Source: DAOOOW01 sp035387885 (GTDB lineage: Bacteria > Patescibacteriota > Patescibacteriia > UBA2196). Taken from it: a stretch of DNA of 44,219 bases. The DNA lies in contig DAOOOW010000008.1 of the NCBI GenBank assembly GCA_035387885.1, forward strand, positions 1 through 44,219, given 5' to 3'. Positions within the stretch are counted from its first letter, which is position 1; the number at the start of each line of letters is the position of its first letter. The notes under the pieces are model-generated. The model did not search any database. It was not told the origin of the DNA and saw only the letters and a program-made list of their open reading frames with translations. Both the position numbers and the translations under genes were made by a program. Shown piece by piece: positions 24,409-31,703 of the stretch.

Positions 24409-24440
24409 AAAAGCTTCGCTAATCAGCGAAGCTTTTTTAA
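24409..24440. terminator. Bidirectional intrinsic terminator
   Basis: AAGCTTCGCT/AGCGAAGCTT with a 4-nt loop (AATC), flanked by A-run and T-run. It separates the coiled-coil gene from convergent rpsP. Confidence 0.85.
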
Positions 24441-24478
24441 ATTTTGATTATAATAAAAAACTATTCGGCTTTTATCTC

Positions 24479-24910
24479 TTATTTATCTTCTTCAGCCACA
24501 CTTTCAATTGTGGCTTCGACAACCACAGATTCTGCAACTGGTTCTGCAGAAACTTCGGCATTAGCCACTTCTTCTTTTTTATTTTGTTCTGCCAGTTTAG
24601 CAGCTTTTTCTTTAGCTTTAGTTTCTATAGCAGTTTTTCTTTTTTTAGAAATTTTAATATTTTTTAATTTTTCTTCTTTAATTAAACCAGCTGAGACCAA
24701 AAAATTATGCACCGTAACAGTAGCTTCCGCGCCTTTATCTAACCAATATTGAATTCTCTCTGTTTTCAATTCTTTAGTTTTAGATACTGGATTATACCAA
24801 CCCAAAATTTCCAAAACATTACTTTTAGGGTTTTTAGCTTTTTCTTGAATAATTAATCGAAAATGAGCTTGTTTATTTTTGCCTAAACGTTGAAATTTAA
24901 GTGTTAACAT
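24479..24910 (-). CDS. rpsP: 30S ribosomal protein S16 with long C-terminal tail
   Basis: 143 aa. The first 80 or so residues are standard S16 (MLTLKFQRLGKNKQAHFRLIIQEKAKNP..VLEILGWYNP..ERIQYWLDKGAEATVTVHNFLVSAGLI). A tail of roughly 60 residues follows, first basic (KKRKTAIETKAKEKAAKL), then acidic and Ala/Val-rich (EEVANAEVSAEPVAESVVVEATIESVAEEDK). S16 is a small-subunit assembly protein. The tail is probably disordered. The gene has its own TTGACA-17-TAAGAT promoter about 40 bp upstream. Confidence 0.95.
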   Translation of the reverse strand: MLTLKFQRLGKNKQAHFRLIIQEKAKNPKSNVLEILGWYNPVSKTKELKTERIQYWLDKGAEATVTVHNFLVSAGLIKEEKLKNIKISKKRKTAIETKAKEKAAKLAEQNKKEEVANAEVSAEPVAESVVVEATIESVAEEDK

Positions 24911-24949
24911 ATTGTTACAATAAAATTAGTTTATTCTTACTTATGTAGT

Positions 24950-24978
24950 ATCTTACATTTAAAATAGAAGTCTGTCAA
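24950..24978 (-). promoter_or_regulatory. rpsP promoter
   Basis: Minus strand: TTGACA (24973-24978), 17 bp, TAAGAT (24950-24955). Confidence 0.75.
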
Positions 24979-25100
24979 GCGGTTGCCAATTTTTAATTTT
25001 TAATTTTAAAATAATGATTCAATATTTAATATTTTAAAATTATAATATTAAAAAATTATTTACAAAATTGTAAAATTAAAAATTCAAAATTCAAAATTTT

Positions 25101-27383
25101 TTACCGGTTAGTATATTTTTCTGCTCCTTCCAAAGCCAAAGACAACAAAGTCGAAACCCCATCATCTCCCATGGTCACACCATATAAAAGACCAGCTTTT
25201 TCCATGGTGGCGCGATTGTGAGTAATAATAATAAACTGGGATTTATTGGATAACCTTTCCACTATTTCTGCATAACGCACGGAATTGGCTTCATCTAAAG
25301 CTGCATCAACTTCATCTAAAATTACAAAAGGTGAAGGGTTGGCTGAAATAATAGCGCAAAGAAGAGCAATGGAAGTCATAGCCCGCTCGCCGCCAGAAAG
25401 CATACTAATTGATTTTAATTTTTTACCAGGTGGTGTGGCTTCAATTTCTACACCACTATAAATATTAGTATTTAATCTATCTCTAATTTTTTGGACTTCC
25501 TCTTTTTCATCATCTAAGCCTTCCCGTGCTAAAATTTCCGCGCTAAAATCTTCTTCTTTTAAATTATCGTTATACAAACTTTTTATAGCCAAATCTTCTT
25601 TAACTAAAACTAACTTAGCTGCACCACCAGCAAATAAAACTTTAAAATATTTTTGGAATTCTTCGTTAATAATTTTAAAACTAACTTCAAATTGAGCCCG
25701 CACTGTCTTATCTAATTCTAAAATCATTTTCTCTAAAGACACCAAGGAATCTTTTAAATCATTAATTTGAGTGGATAGAAAATCAAATCTTTCTTTAGTG
25801 CTAAAATATTCACTGGCCACTTCAGGATCAATGCCGCCAATTAAATCTAGCTGATGTTTAAAGCGATTAATTTCCATAAGCAATTGACTTTTTTCACTCT
25901 CATTCATACCAATCTCTTTTGCTGATTGGTCCAAAAAATTCTGCCCCAACTCTTGAGTAATTTCTCCCATTAAATCATCACGATGAGTTTCCAAACGGGC
26001 CATATCAATTCTTAAACTATTAGTGCTATTTGTGGCTTGATTAAATTTTTGTTGGGCTAGTTGATATTTTTGTTGAGATTCCCAAATTTGCGAGCGCTCT
26101 TGTCTTTCTTTGTTAGACTCTTCTTGAATTTTTAAGCGCACAACGCCAATTTTTTCATCAATACTCTCTAGGGTGGCTAATATTTTTTTAATTTCAGTAT
26201 CAGTTTTTGACTCTAATGGTTTTATCTCTTTGATTACTTCTATTTTTTTATCATTTACAATCAAAAGCGCCTCCATATCTTTTAAATTTTGCTCTTGCTC
26301 TAAAAATAATTTTTTAAGCTCTTCTAAATTTCCAGATGCAAACGCAGTCACTATTTTTTGTTGCAAAATTTTAATTTTCTCTAATACTTTTTGTAAAACA
26401 TTTCTATCTAAAATGGGTAAATTATTTTTCTTTTCTTTAAATTGAGAAACTGTTTCGGCGGCTTGTTTAATTTTTAAATCTGTTAATTTGTTATTGTAAT
26501 CTATTTTTTCAGCAATCAAACTTTGATATTCATCATTATATTTATTAGTTTCTATCTGGCCTTTGGTTAAAACTTCCATCTCCTGTTGAATTGTTTGTAA
26601 TTGATTTTTGGCGCTCTCTTCGTTTAAAAAAGCCTTTTTTAATTCATCATTTAATTTTTGCCAATCTCTAGTCATACTTTGCCAAGCAGCCCCATAATAT
26701 TTAAATTGACTAGTTCTTAAATTATTTTCTAAATCTGTTCTTTGCTCCAATTTTTTAACTTGTCTAGTCAAAGAATTTAAACGTGGTTCAATTTCCGAGA
26801 GTTGGATAGCCACAGTTTGCAAATTTTCTTCAGTGGCTTCTAATTTTGATAAGGCTTGAGCTCTTTTAATTTGCAAAGGCTTAACCCCTGAAGCTTCTTC
26901 AAAAAATTCTTTACGATCTTCTTTAGAAGCCAATAAAAATGCATCTATCTGCCCTTGGCCAATAATGGAATAGGAAGTGTTGGCCACGCCGGCTTTAGCC
27001 AAAATCATTTGGATATCTAAAAGGCGTGATTTTTGATTGTTAATTAAATATTCACTTTCGCCATTACGATAAAGTTTTCTGGTAATAACAATTTGCGACA
27101 TGCCCAAATCTAATTGATCGTCTTCATTATTGAAATGTAAAGATACTTCTGCCAAACCAAGCCGAGCTTTTTTATCAGAACCAGAAAAAATAATATCTTC
27201 ACTTTTTTTACCGCGTAGCATTTTTATACTTTGTTCACCCAAAACCCACCTAATAGCATCAGCCACATTGGATTTGCCAGAGCCATTAGGACCAACCACA
27301 GCTGTAATGCCAGCTTTAAATTCTAAAACACTCTTTCTGGCAAAAGATTTAAAACCATTGATTTCTAGTTTTTCTAAATACAT
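25101..27383 (-). CDS. smc: Short, apparently hingeless SMC ATPase
   Basis: 760 aa. The N-terminal head begins MYLEKLEINGFKSFARKSVLEF with Walker A GPNGSGKS at 31-38. The C-terminal head has the signature LSGGERA (about 660-666) and Walker B FVILDEVDAALDE, then THNRATMEKAGLLYGVTM. Bacterial SMC is about 1,150-1,200 aa with a hinge in the middle; here the coiled coils are short and I see no hinge-domain sequence between them. GGIDPEVASEYFSTKERFDFL is the usual C-terminal coiled-coil motif. SMC compacts and segregates the chromosome. A shortened hinge-free form may dimerise differently. ScpA/ScpB are not in this window. Confidence 0.88.
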   Translation of the reverse strand: MYLEKLEINGFKSFARKSVLEFKAGITAVVGPNGSGKSNVADAIRWVLGEQSIKMLRGKKSEDIIFSGSDKKARLGLAEVSLHFNNEDDQLDLGMSQIVITRKLYRNGESEYLINNQKSRLLDIQMILAKAGVANTSYSIIGQGQIDAFLLASKEDRKEFFEEASGVKPLQIKRAQALSKLEATEENLQTVAIQLSEIEPRLNSLTRQVKKLEQRTDLENNLRTSQFKYYGAAWQSMTRDWQKLNDELKKAFLNEESAKNQLQTIQQEMEVLTKGQIETNKYNDEYQSLIAEKIDYNNKLTDLKIKQAAETVSQFKEKKNNLPILDRNVLQKVLEKIKILQQKIVTAFASGNLEELKKLFLEQEQNLKDMEALLIVNDKKIEVIKEIKPLESKTDTEIKKILATLESIDEKIGVVRLKIQEESNKERQERSQIWESQQKYQLAQQKFNQATNSTNSLRIDMARLETHRDDLMGEITQELGQNFLDQSAKEIGMNESEKSQLLMEINRFKHQLDLIGGIDPEVASEYFSTKERFDFLSTQINDLKDSLVSLEKMILELDKTVRAQFEVSFKIINEEFQKYFKVLFAGGAAKLVLVKEDLAIKSLYNDNLKEEDFSAEILAREGLDDEKEEVQKIRDRLNTNIYSGVEIEATPPGKKLKSISMLSGGERAMTSIALLCAIISANPSPFVILDEVDAALDEANSVRYAEIVERLSNKSQFIIITHNRATMEKAGLLYGVTMGDDGVSTLLSLALEGAEKYTNR

Positions 27384-27393
27384 AATTATAACC

Positions 27394-27467
27394 TCACCCC
27401 ATCCCCTCTCCTAATTAGGAGAGGGGAATTAAAAAACTGCATGCAGTTTTTTAATGGGGAGAGGTGA
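27394..27467. repeat. Compound palindromic repeat upstream of smc
   Basis: Two back-to-back palindromes: CCCCTCTCCTAATTAGGAGAGGGG split as an 11-bp stem, and ATTAAAAAACTGC/GCAGTTTTTTAAT as a near-perfect 28-bp palindrome. They are enclosed by TCACCCC and GGGGAGAGGTGA. A related CCCCTCTCCTTAGTAAGGAGAGGG lies near 39298-39320. Confidence 0.75.
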
Positions 27468-27529
27468 AAAAAAACAGACGACCTTGTGAGTCGCCTATAT
27501 TATAACAAATTTTTTGGAAAAATGAAAAA

Positions 27530-27943
27530 TTATTTTTTAAACCTTTTACAATAAATTTCTCCATTAAAAAACTGGTATACACGAACCGAGTCATATTTGA
27601 CCCGACTTAAACCAGCTTGTAGCAAAGATGGAAGAAAACTTTCTTTCAAATAACCATCAGCTAAAGCTAAGGCCTCGATTTGTTTAATACCAGGGGTATT
27701 AAACCAGGCTGTTTCTTTAACGTTCTTGAGCGTTGGAATCTTATGAAAATCTTTAACGCACGACACATATGCACCGGCCGTAGTTAAAATTCCTGTCTTC
27801 TGATCCCAGTTATAATTAATTGCCTGACAAATTTCTTCCCAAGTCACTTTTTCAAAACCATTGGGGATGCCTTTATCCTTCTCTTGGGCAAAGGTCAGAT
27901 TAATGGTCAATAAAATAAACAAAAACCAAATATTTTTATACAT
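27530..27943 (-). CDS. Secreted protein of unknown function
   Basis: 137 aa with a clear signal peptide (MYKNIWFLFILLTINLTFAQ, cleavage likely after FA). The mature part (about 118 aa) has three cysteines (EEICQAI, YVSCVKDF, EIYCKRF) and no motif I can name. AAAAAAGGAGTCTGC before ATG 27943 is a good ribosome site, and a TTGACA-16-TATGGT promoter stands upstream. It forms a self-contained unit. The signal peptide is of the Bacteroidetes-like FAQ type, which with its isolation hints at acquisition, but that is only an inference. Confidence 0.7.
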   Translation of the reverse strand: MYKNIWFLFILLTINLTFAQEKDKGIPNGFEKVTWEEICQAINYNWDQKTGILTTAGAYVSCVKDFHKIPTLKNVKETAWFNTPGIKQIEALALADGYLKESFLPSLLQAGLSRVKYDSVRVYQFFNGEIYCKRFKK

Positions 27944-27987
27944 GCAGACTCCTTTTTTATTTTTTTAAGTTAACCATATTTAATTAA

Positions 27988-28037
27988 ACCATAGCAAAAT
28001 TATAAATTTTGTCAATGCCTAATTAAAATGGTAGAAT
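27988..28037. promoter_or_regulatory. Back-to-back promoters sharing one -35 box
   Basis: The heptamer TTGTCAA at 28009-28015 gives TTGTCA on the plus strand (17 bp to TAGAAT, 28032-28037) and TTGACA on the minus strand (16 bp to TATGGT, 27988-27993). They serve the flippase and the secreted-protein gene; RNA polymerase can occupy only one at a time. Confidence 0.65.
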
Positions 28038-28070
28038 AAAATTATTGCGTTAGTTTAAAGCTCCAGCTTT

Positions 28071-28133
28071 GAACCTTAATGCAAACAATTTTATTAAAGG
28101 AACAAAATGGTTCAAGGCTAGAGCCATTGAACC
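28071..28133. repeat. 63-bp dispersed repeat, copy 2 (inverted)
   Basis: Reverse complement of 3989-4051 with 5 differences. It lies in the leader of the flippase gene, between promoter and start. Confidence 0.75.
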
Positions 28134-28202
28134 AACAACACCATAACTCACGAGATCCTTCGACACACCCTATTGGGCTTGCTCAGGATAATTTTAAAAA
28201 AT

Positions 28203-29612
28203 ATGTCCCTCTCCGCCTCTATTGCTAAAAATACATTCATCCACACTTTTGGTAAATTTTTTGCCTCAGGTATTGGTCTTGTTATCGTGGCTCTTTTGAC
28301 CCGCTATTTGGGTGCGGCTGGTTTTGGTTATTACACTACAATTTTTAGCTATTTATTTTTCTTTGCTACAGCTGGAGATTTGGGCTTATATTTAATCACC
28401 GTTAATGAATTAGGGCGACATCCAGAAAACAAAGAACATATTTATAGTCATCTTTTTAGTTTAAGACTTATTTCTGGTCTATTTTTTATGCTTTTAGCTG
28501 ATATTATCATTTGGTTTTTTCCTTATGAACCAATGATAAAAATCGGCACTATAATAATTTCTGTTTGTGTTTTTGCCATGATGCTTGACCAATTGTCTGT
28601 GGCTCTTTTTCAAGAACAAATGAAAACAAAATTTATTGCTATGGCCGAAATCATTGGCAAAACTTTAACCCTAATCTTGGTTTATATTTTTATTAGATTA
28701 AATCTAGGACTTCTGGCCATGCTCGTAGCTACCACAATTGGACTTTTGGTGCATACTGTTTTTAATTTATATTTCGCCAGAAAAATGTTAGCTTTTAAAT
28801 TTGCTTATCACAAAGAAACTTGGAAAAAAATCTTAAAAGAATCTTGGCCCATTGCCACCTATTTAGTTTTTTCCATGATCTATTTTAAGGCCGATACAAT
28901 TATTTTATCTTTATATTATCCGGCCAAAGTGGTTGGTTTTTACGGTGCACCTTACAAAATATTGGAAGTGCTAATTACTATGCCAGCAATTTTTATGGGC
29001 TTAGTTACTCCCCATTTATCTAGAAGTTGGGCCGAAAAAAACTTTCATCACTTTAAAGAAATTTTTCAAAAAGCCTTTGATTTTTTATCATTTATTGTTT
29101 GGCCCATGATTTTTGGAGTTTTAGTCCTAGCCAAACCAATTATGAATTTCATTGCCGGTCCAGAATTTATACCTTCAGCTTCAATTTTTAAAATATTAAT
29201 TGTGGCTACTGGTGTAATTTTTATGGCCCACCTAACAACATTTTCTATTGTAGCCATTAATAAACAAAAATCCATGATGAAATTTTATATTTTGGCCGCT
29301 ATTGTGGCCCTAACTTTATATTTTATTTTTATTCCTAAATATTCCTACTTTGCTGCGGCTATCATTACTGTGGGTGTAGAATCTTTTATTTTAATTTGTT
29401 CTTGGATTTTAACTAAAAAAGAAACAGGGATCAAAATAAATTTTATCAATAGTTTTAAAGCCTTATTGGCCAGTTTGGTTATGACTTTAGCCTTATTATT
29501 GACAAATTTTGATCTTCTCGGTAGTATCATTTTAGCCATTGTAGTTTATGGTTTGGGCACTTGGCTTCTTGGCCTTTTAAGAAAAAAGGCCTTTGCCCTA
29601 TTACAAAAATAA
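28203..29612 (+). CDS. Oligosaccharide flippase (Wzx/MOP family)
   Basis: 469 aa from ATG 28203; the frame is open from 28173, but that part lies in a REP-like fragment. It has about twelve to fourteen hydrophobic segments, with the family start SIAKNTFIHTFGKFFASGIGLVIVALLTRYLGAAGFGYYTTIFSY and later VGFYGAPYKILEVLITMPAIFMGLVTPHLSR. MOP-type flippases move lipid-linked sugar repeats across the membrane for capsule, O-antigen or glycoprotein synthesis. The O-antigen-ligase-like gene 400 bp downstream supports a role in surface polysaccharide. The substrate is unknown. Confidence 0.9.
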   Translation: MSLSASIAKNTFIHTFGKFFASGIGLVIVALLTRYLGAAGFGYYTTIFSYLFFFATAGDLGLYLITVNELGRHPENKEHIYSHLFSLRLISGLFFMLLADIIIWFFPYEPMIKIGTIIISVCVFAMMLDQLSVALFQEQMKTKFIAMAEIIGKTLTLILVYIFIRLNLGLLAMLVATTIGLLVHTVFNLYFARKMLAFKFAYHKETWKKILKESWPIATYLVFSMIYFKADTIILSLYYPAKVVGFYGAPYKILEVLITMPAIFMGLVTPHLSRSWAEKNFHHFKEIFQKAFDFLSFIVWPMIFGVLVLAKPIMNFIAGPEFIPSASIFKILIVATGVIFMAHLTTFSIVAINKQKSMMKFYILAAIVALTLYFIFIPKYSYFAAAIITVGVESFILICSWILTKKETGIKINFINSFKALLASLVMTLALLLTNFDLLGSIILAIVVYGLGTWLLGLLRKKAFALLQK

Positions 29613-29642
29613 AAACAATCCTAAAAAAGGAGGAGGCCCATA

Positions 29643-29951
29643 ATGCCCGCTACGCTTTTAGGCATTGCAACTTGGAAAATTTTTGTCAGTGTGCTATTGG
29701 GTGTTGAATTTTTTATGACGTTTCTTTTGTTTGCTTGTGATAAACCACCCTTTATCAAAAATACTCGACTTGCCAGAAAAAATACCCTTGCAGCTTTATT
29801 TTTGACAATATTTTCTATTGCTATAATGATAATTTTTGACAGAGGATTATATAATTGGGGCTTTAAGACCTATTGTTTCGTCGTCATTATTACTTTTCCC
29901 ATTTGCGCTCTTGGATCATCGTGGTATCACAAACAATCCCGTTTGAATTAA
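29643..29951 (+). CDS. Small membrane protein, unknown function
   Basis: 102 aa with three predicted membrane segments (ATWKIFVSVLLGVEFFMTFLLFA, NTLAALFLTIFSIAIMIIF, TYCFVVIITFPICALGSSW) and a basic linker after the first (CDKPPFIKNTRLARKN). It starts at ATG 29643 with AAGGAGGAGG just upstream, in contrast with the flanking polysaccharide genes, which lack clear ribosome sites. It loosely recalls DUF1294 in layout (DK after helix 1), but I am not confident. It may be co-transcribed with the flippase (30 bp gap). A terminator follows. Confidence 0.6.
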   Translation: MPATLLGIATWKIFVSVLLGVEFFMTFLLFACDKPPFIKNTRLARKNTLAALFLTIFSIAIMIIFDRGLYNWGFKTYCFVVIITFPICALGSSWYHKQSRLN

Positions 29952-29966
29952 TCAATACCAAACCAT

Positions 29967-29995
29967 GCCCAATCTATTTGGGCTTTTTCTTTTTC
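29967..29995 (+). terminator. Intrinsic terminator
   Basis: GCCCAA/TTGGGC with a 5-nt loop followed by TTTTTCTTTTTC, after the small membrane protein gene. Confidence 0.75.
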
Positions 29996-30025
29996 TTAAT
30001 TTAAGTGATAAAATAATCTTATCTT

Positions 30026-31360
30026 ATGTTAACATTTTTACTTATCATTTATTGTTTATTATTTATCTTTTTAGCCCTTAAAAATTTCAAATGGACTCTT
30101 TATTTAGTTATTTTTACTCTGCCAGCCTATTTGATTAGATTTAATATTTTTGGCTTGCCACTCACGCTGCTGGAAATAGAAATTGTTTTATTATGTATAG
30201 TTTTTTTAATAAAAAATTATAATAAATTAAAAATCACCAATTACTCACTGCTTTTTTATTCTACCACCCTATTTGTTATTGCCGCCACGATTTCTGTTTT
30301 TGTCTCTCCTAACCCATATGCTGCTGCAGGCACATGGAAAGCTTATTTTATTGAACCAATTTTATTTTGCTTGGTTTTTATTAAAACCATAAAAAAAGAA
30401 GATTTAAAAAATATTATTTATATTTTAAGCGCACAAGTTTTTTTGTTGAGTATTTTTGCCATTTATCAAAAATTTACTGGTGCTTTTATTACTAATCCTT
30501 TTTGGGCAACTGCAGCCACCAGACGAGTCACTTCTGTTTTCCCATATCCGAATGCTTTAGCTTTGTACTTGGCACCACTTTTAACATTATTTCTTGGTTA
30601 TTTTATTTTTGAAATTAAAAATTCAAAATTATTTCAAAATTCAAAATTAAAAATTCAAAATTATCTACCTGTTTGTTACCAAATATTAATTATTATATCG
30701 GGCACATTGGCAATTTACTTCACCAAATCAAAAGGCGCCTTGTTTGGACTCCTGTTTGGTATTATTTTTTATGCGATATTTTATAAACCGTATAGAAAAT
30801 ATTTTATTGCTCTTTTAGGAATTGTTGCCTTATTATCTTTTTATTTGATAGGAGCACATAAAATTAATCTATCCGGAACCAGCACCGTAAGTGGCGGAGA
30901 TTCAATCTCGGTTAGAACAGCCATGTGGAGTGAAACCTGGGAGATGTTAAAACAACAACCCTGGTTGGGGGCTGGGCTGGCCGGATATCAAAGCGCGGTT
31001 GCGCCGTTTCACAAAAAAAGCTATATTGAAATCTACCTCTACCCGCATAATATTATTTTAAATTTTTGGAGTGAAATTGGCCTACTGGGTTTGTCGGCAT
31101 TTATAGCAATAATTGTCTGGTTTTATAAGACTGGTTTTTTTTGTCATCCCAGGCTTGATCTGGAATCCAGAAAACCCGCTCCCGTCCACCAGGCTGACAT
31201 TAAAATAATATTTTTATCTGCCATGACAGCTTTACTCATTCATGGCCTTGTTGATGCGCCCTATTTTAAAAATGATCTAGCTATTTTATTTTGGTTAATT
31301 ATTGGACTATTAATAGTCAGCCCAACAAATATAAAAAACTATTCCAACCACAATTCTTAA
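30026..31360 (+). CDS. O-antigen ligase family membrane protein
   Basis: 444 aa and very hydrophobic, with ten or more membrane helices. It has the Wzy_C/WaaL-type large loop (GGDSISVRTAMWSETWEMLKQQPWLGAGLAGYQSAV..YLYPHNIILNFWSEIGLLGLSAF), including the conserved RxxxW and HN pair. The family joins or polymerises lipid-linked glycans at the outer face of the membrane. Near the C-terminus, residues around 373-391 (CHPRLDLESRKPAPVHQAD) are encoded by a REP-like repeat fragment inserted in frame between membrane helices. It pairs functionally with the flippase upstream. A TAAAAT near 30009 may be its -10 box. Confidence 0.87.
   Translation: MLTFLLIIYCLLFIFLALKNFKWTLYLVIFTLPAYLIRFNIFGLPLTLLEIEIVLLCIVFLIKNYNKLKITNYSLLFYSTTLFVIAATISVFVSPNPYAAAGTWKAYFIEPILFCLVFIKTIKKEDLKNIIYILSAQVFLLSIFAIYQKFTGAFITNPFWATAATRRVTSVFPYPNALALYLAPLLTLFLGYFIFEIKNSKLFQNSKLKIQNYLPVCYQILIIISGTLAIYFTKSKGALFGLLFGIIFYAIFYKPYRKYFIALLGIVALLSFYLIGAHKINLSGTSTVSGGDSISVRTAMWSETWEMLKQQPWLGAGLAGYQSAVAPFHKKSYIEIYLYPHNIILNFWSEIGLLGLSAFIAIIVWFYKTGFFCHPRLDLESRKPAPVHQADIKIIFLSAMTALLIHGLVDAPYFKNDLAILFWLIIGLLIVSPTNIKNYSNHNS
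31142..31200. repeat. REP-like fragment in frame inside the O-antigen-ligase gene
   Basis: TGTCATCCCAGGCTTGATCT..GGAATCC..CCAGGCTGACAT resembles the repeat family in the flanking spacers. It is read as CHPRLDLESRKPAPVHQAD, a typical repeat-derived peptide, in a loop between two helices. Confidence 0.6.
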
Positions 31361-31385
31361 TTCTTTATTAATAATTCATAAACCT

Positions 31386-31475
31386 GGAAGCGTGCCAGAG
31401 TGGTCGAATGGGCCGCACTCGAAATGCGGTGTACCCGCAAGGGTACCAGAGGTTCGAATCCTCTCGCTTCCGCCA
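31386..31475 (+). tRNA. tRNA-Ser (anticodon CGA)
   Basis: Acceptor GGAAGCG/CGCTTCC, anticodon loop CTCGAAA with CGA, a long variable arm (GTACCCGCAAGGGTAC) as in class II tRNAs, T-loop GGTTCGAATCC, discriminator G and an encoded CCA. Unlike tRNA-Leu and tRNA-Gly in this window, CCA is in the DNA. A truncated regulator gene and the DGR follow directly. Confidence 0.95.
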
Positions 31476-31509
31476 AGTTTTACATTCAGCGAAATTGAAA
31501 GATGTTGCC

Positions 31510-31643
31510 TCGGCGCAAAGCGCCTCGGCATGGATAGGGGGTATATATGCAATTTAGAGAATGGCCGGAAGAACCCCACGCTGTATAATATTGAGCGGAT
31601 AGCCAAAGCGTTAAGCGTTGAACCGTTCGAATTGCTAAAATAG
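31510..31643 (+). pseudogene. Truncated XRE-type helix-turn-helix gene
   Basis: Only the C-terminal half of an HTH_3 domain is left: RLGMDRGYICNLENGRKNPTLYNIERIAKALSVEPFELLK, matching the recognition helix and the closing helices of XRE regulators. The first two helices are missing, and the frame runs back into the tRNA. The segment starting at ATG 31530 would be only 37 aa. It is probably the remnant of a gene carried by an element that entered at tRNA-Ser. Confidence 0.7.
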
Positions 31644-31703
31644 CAATTAGGTTATTCGGCTTGATTTTTGGCTATTCTTATGCTAAAATAAGGACATACT
31701 TAA

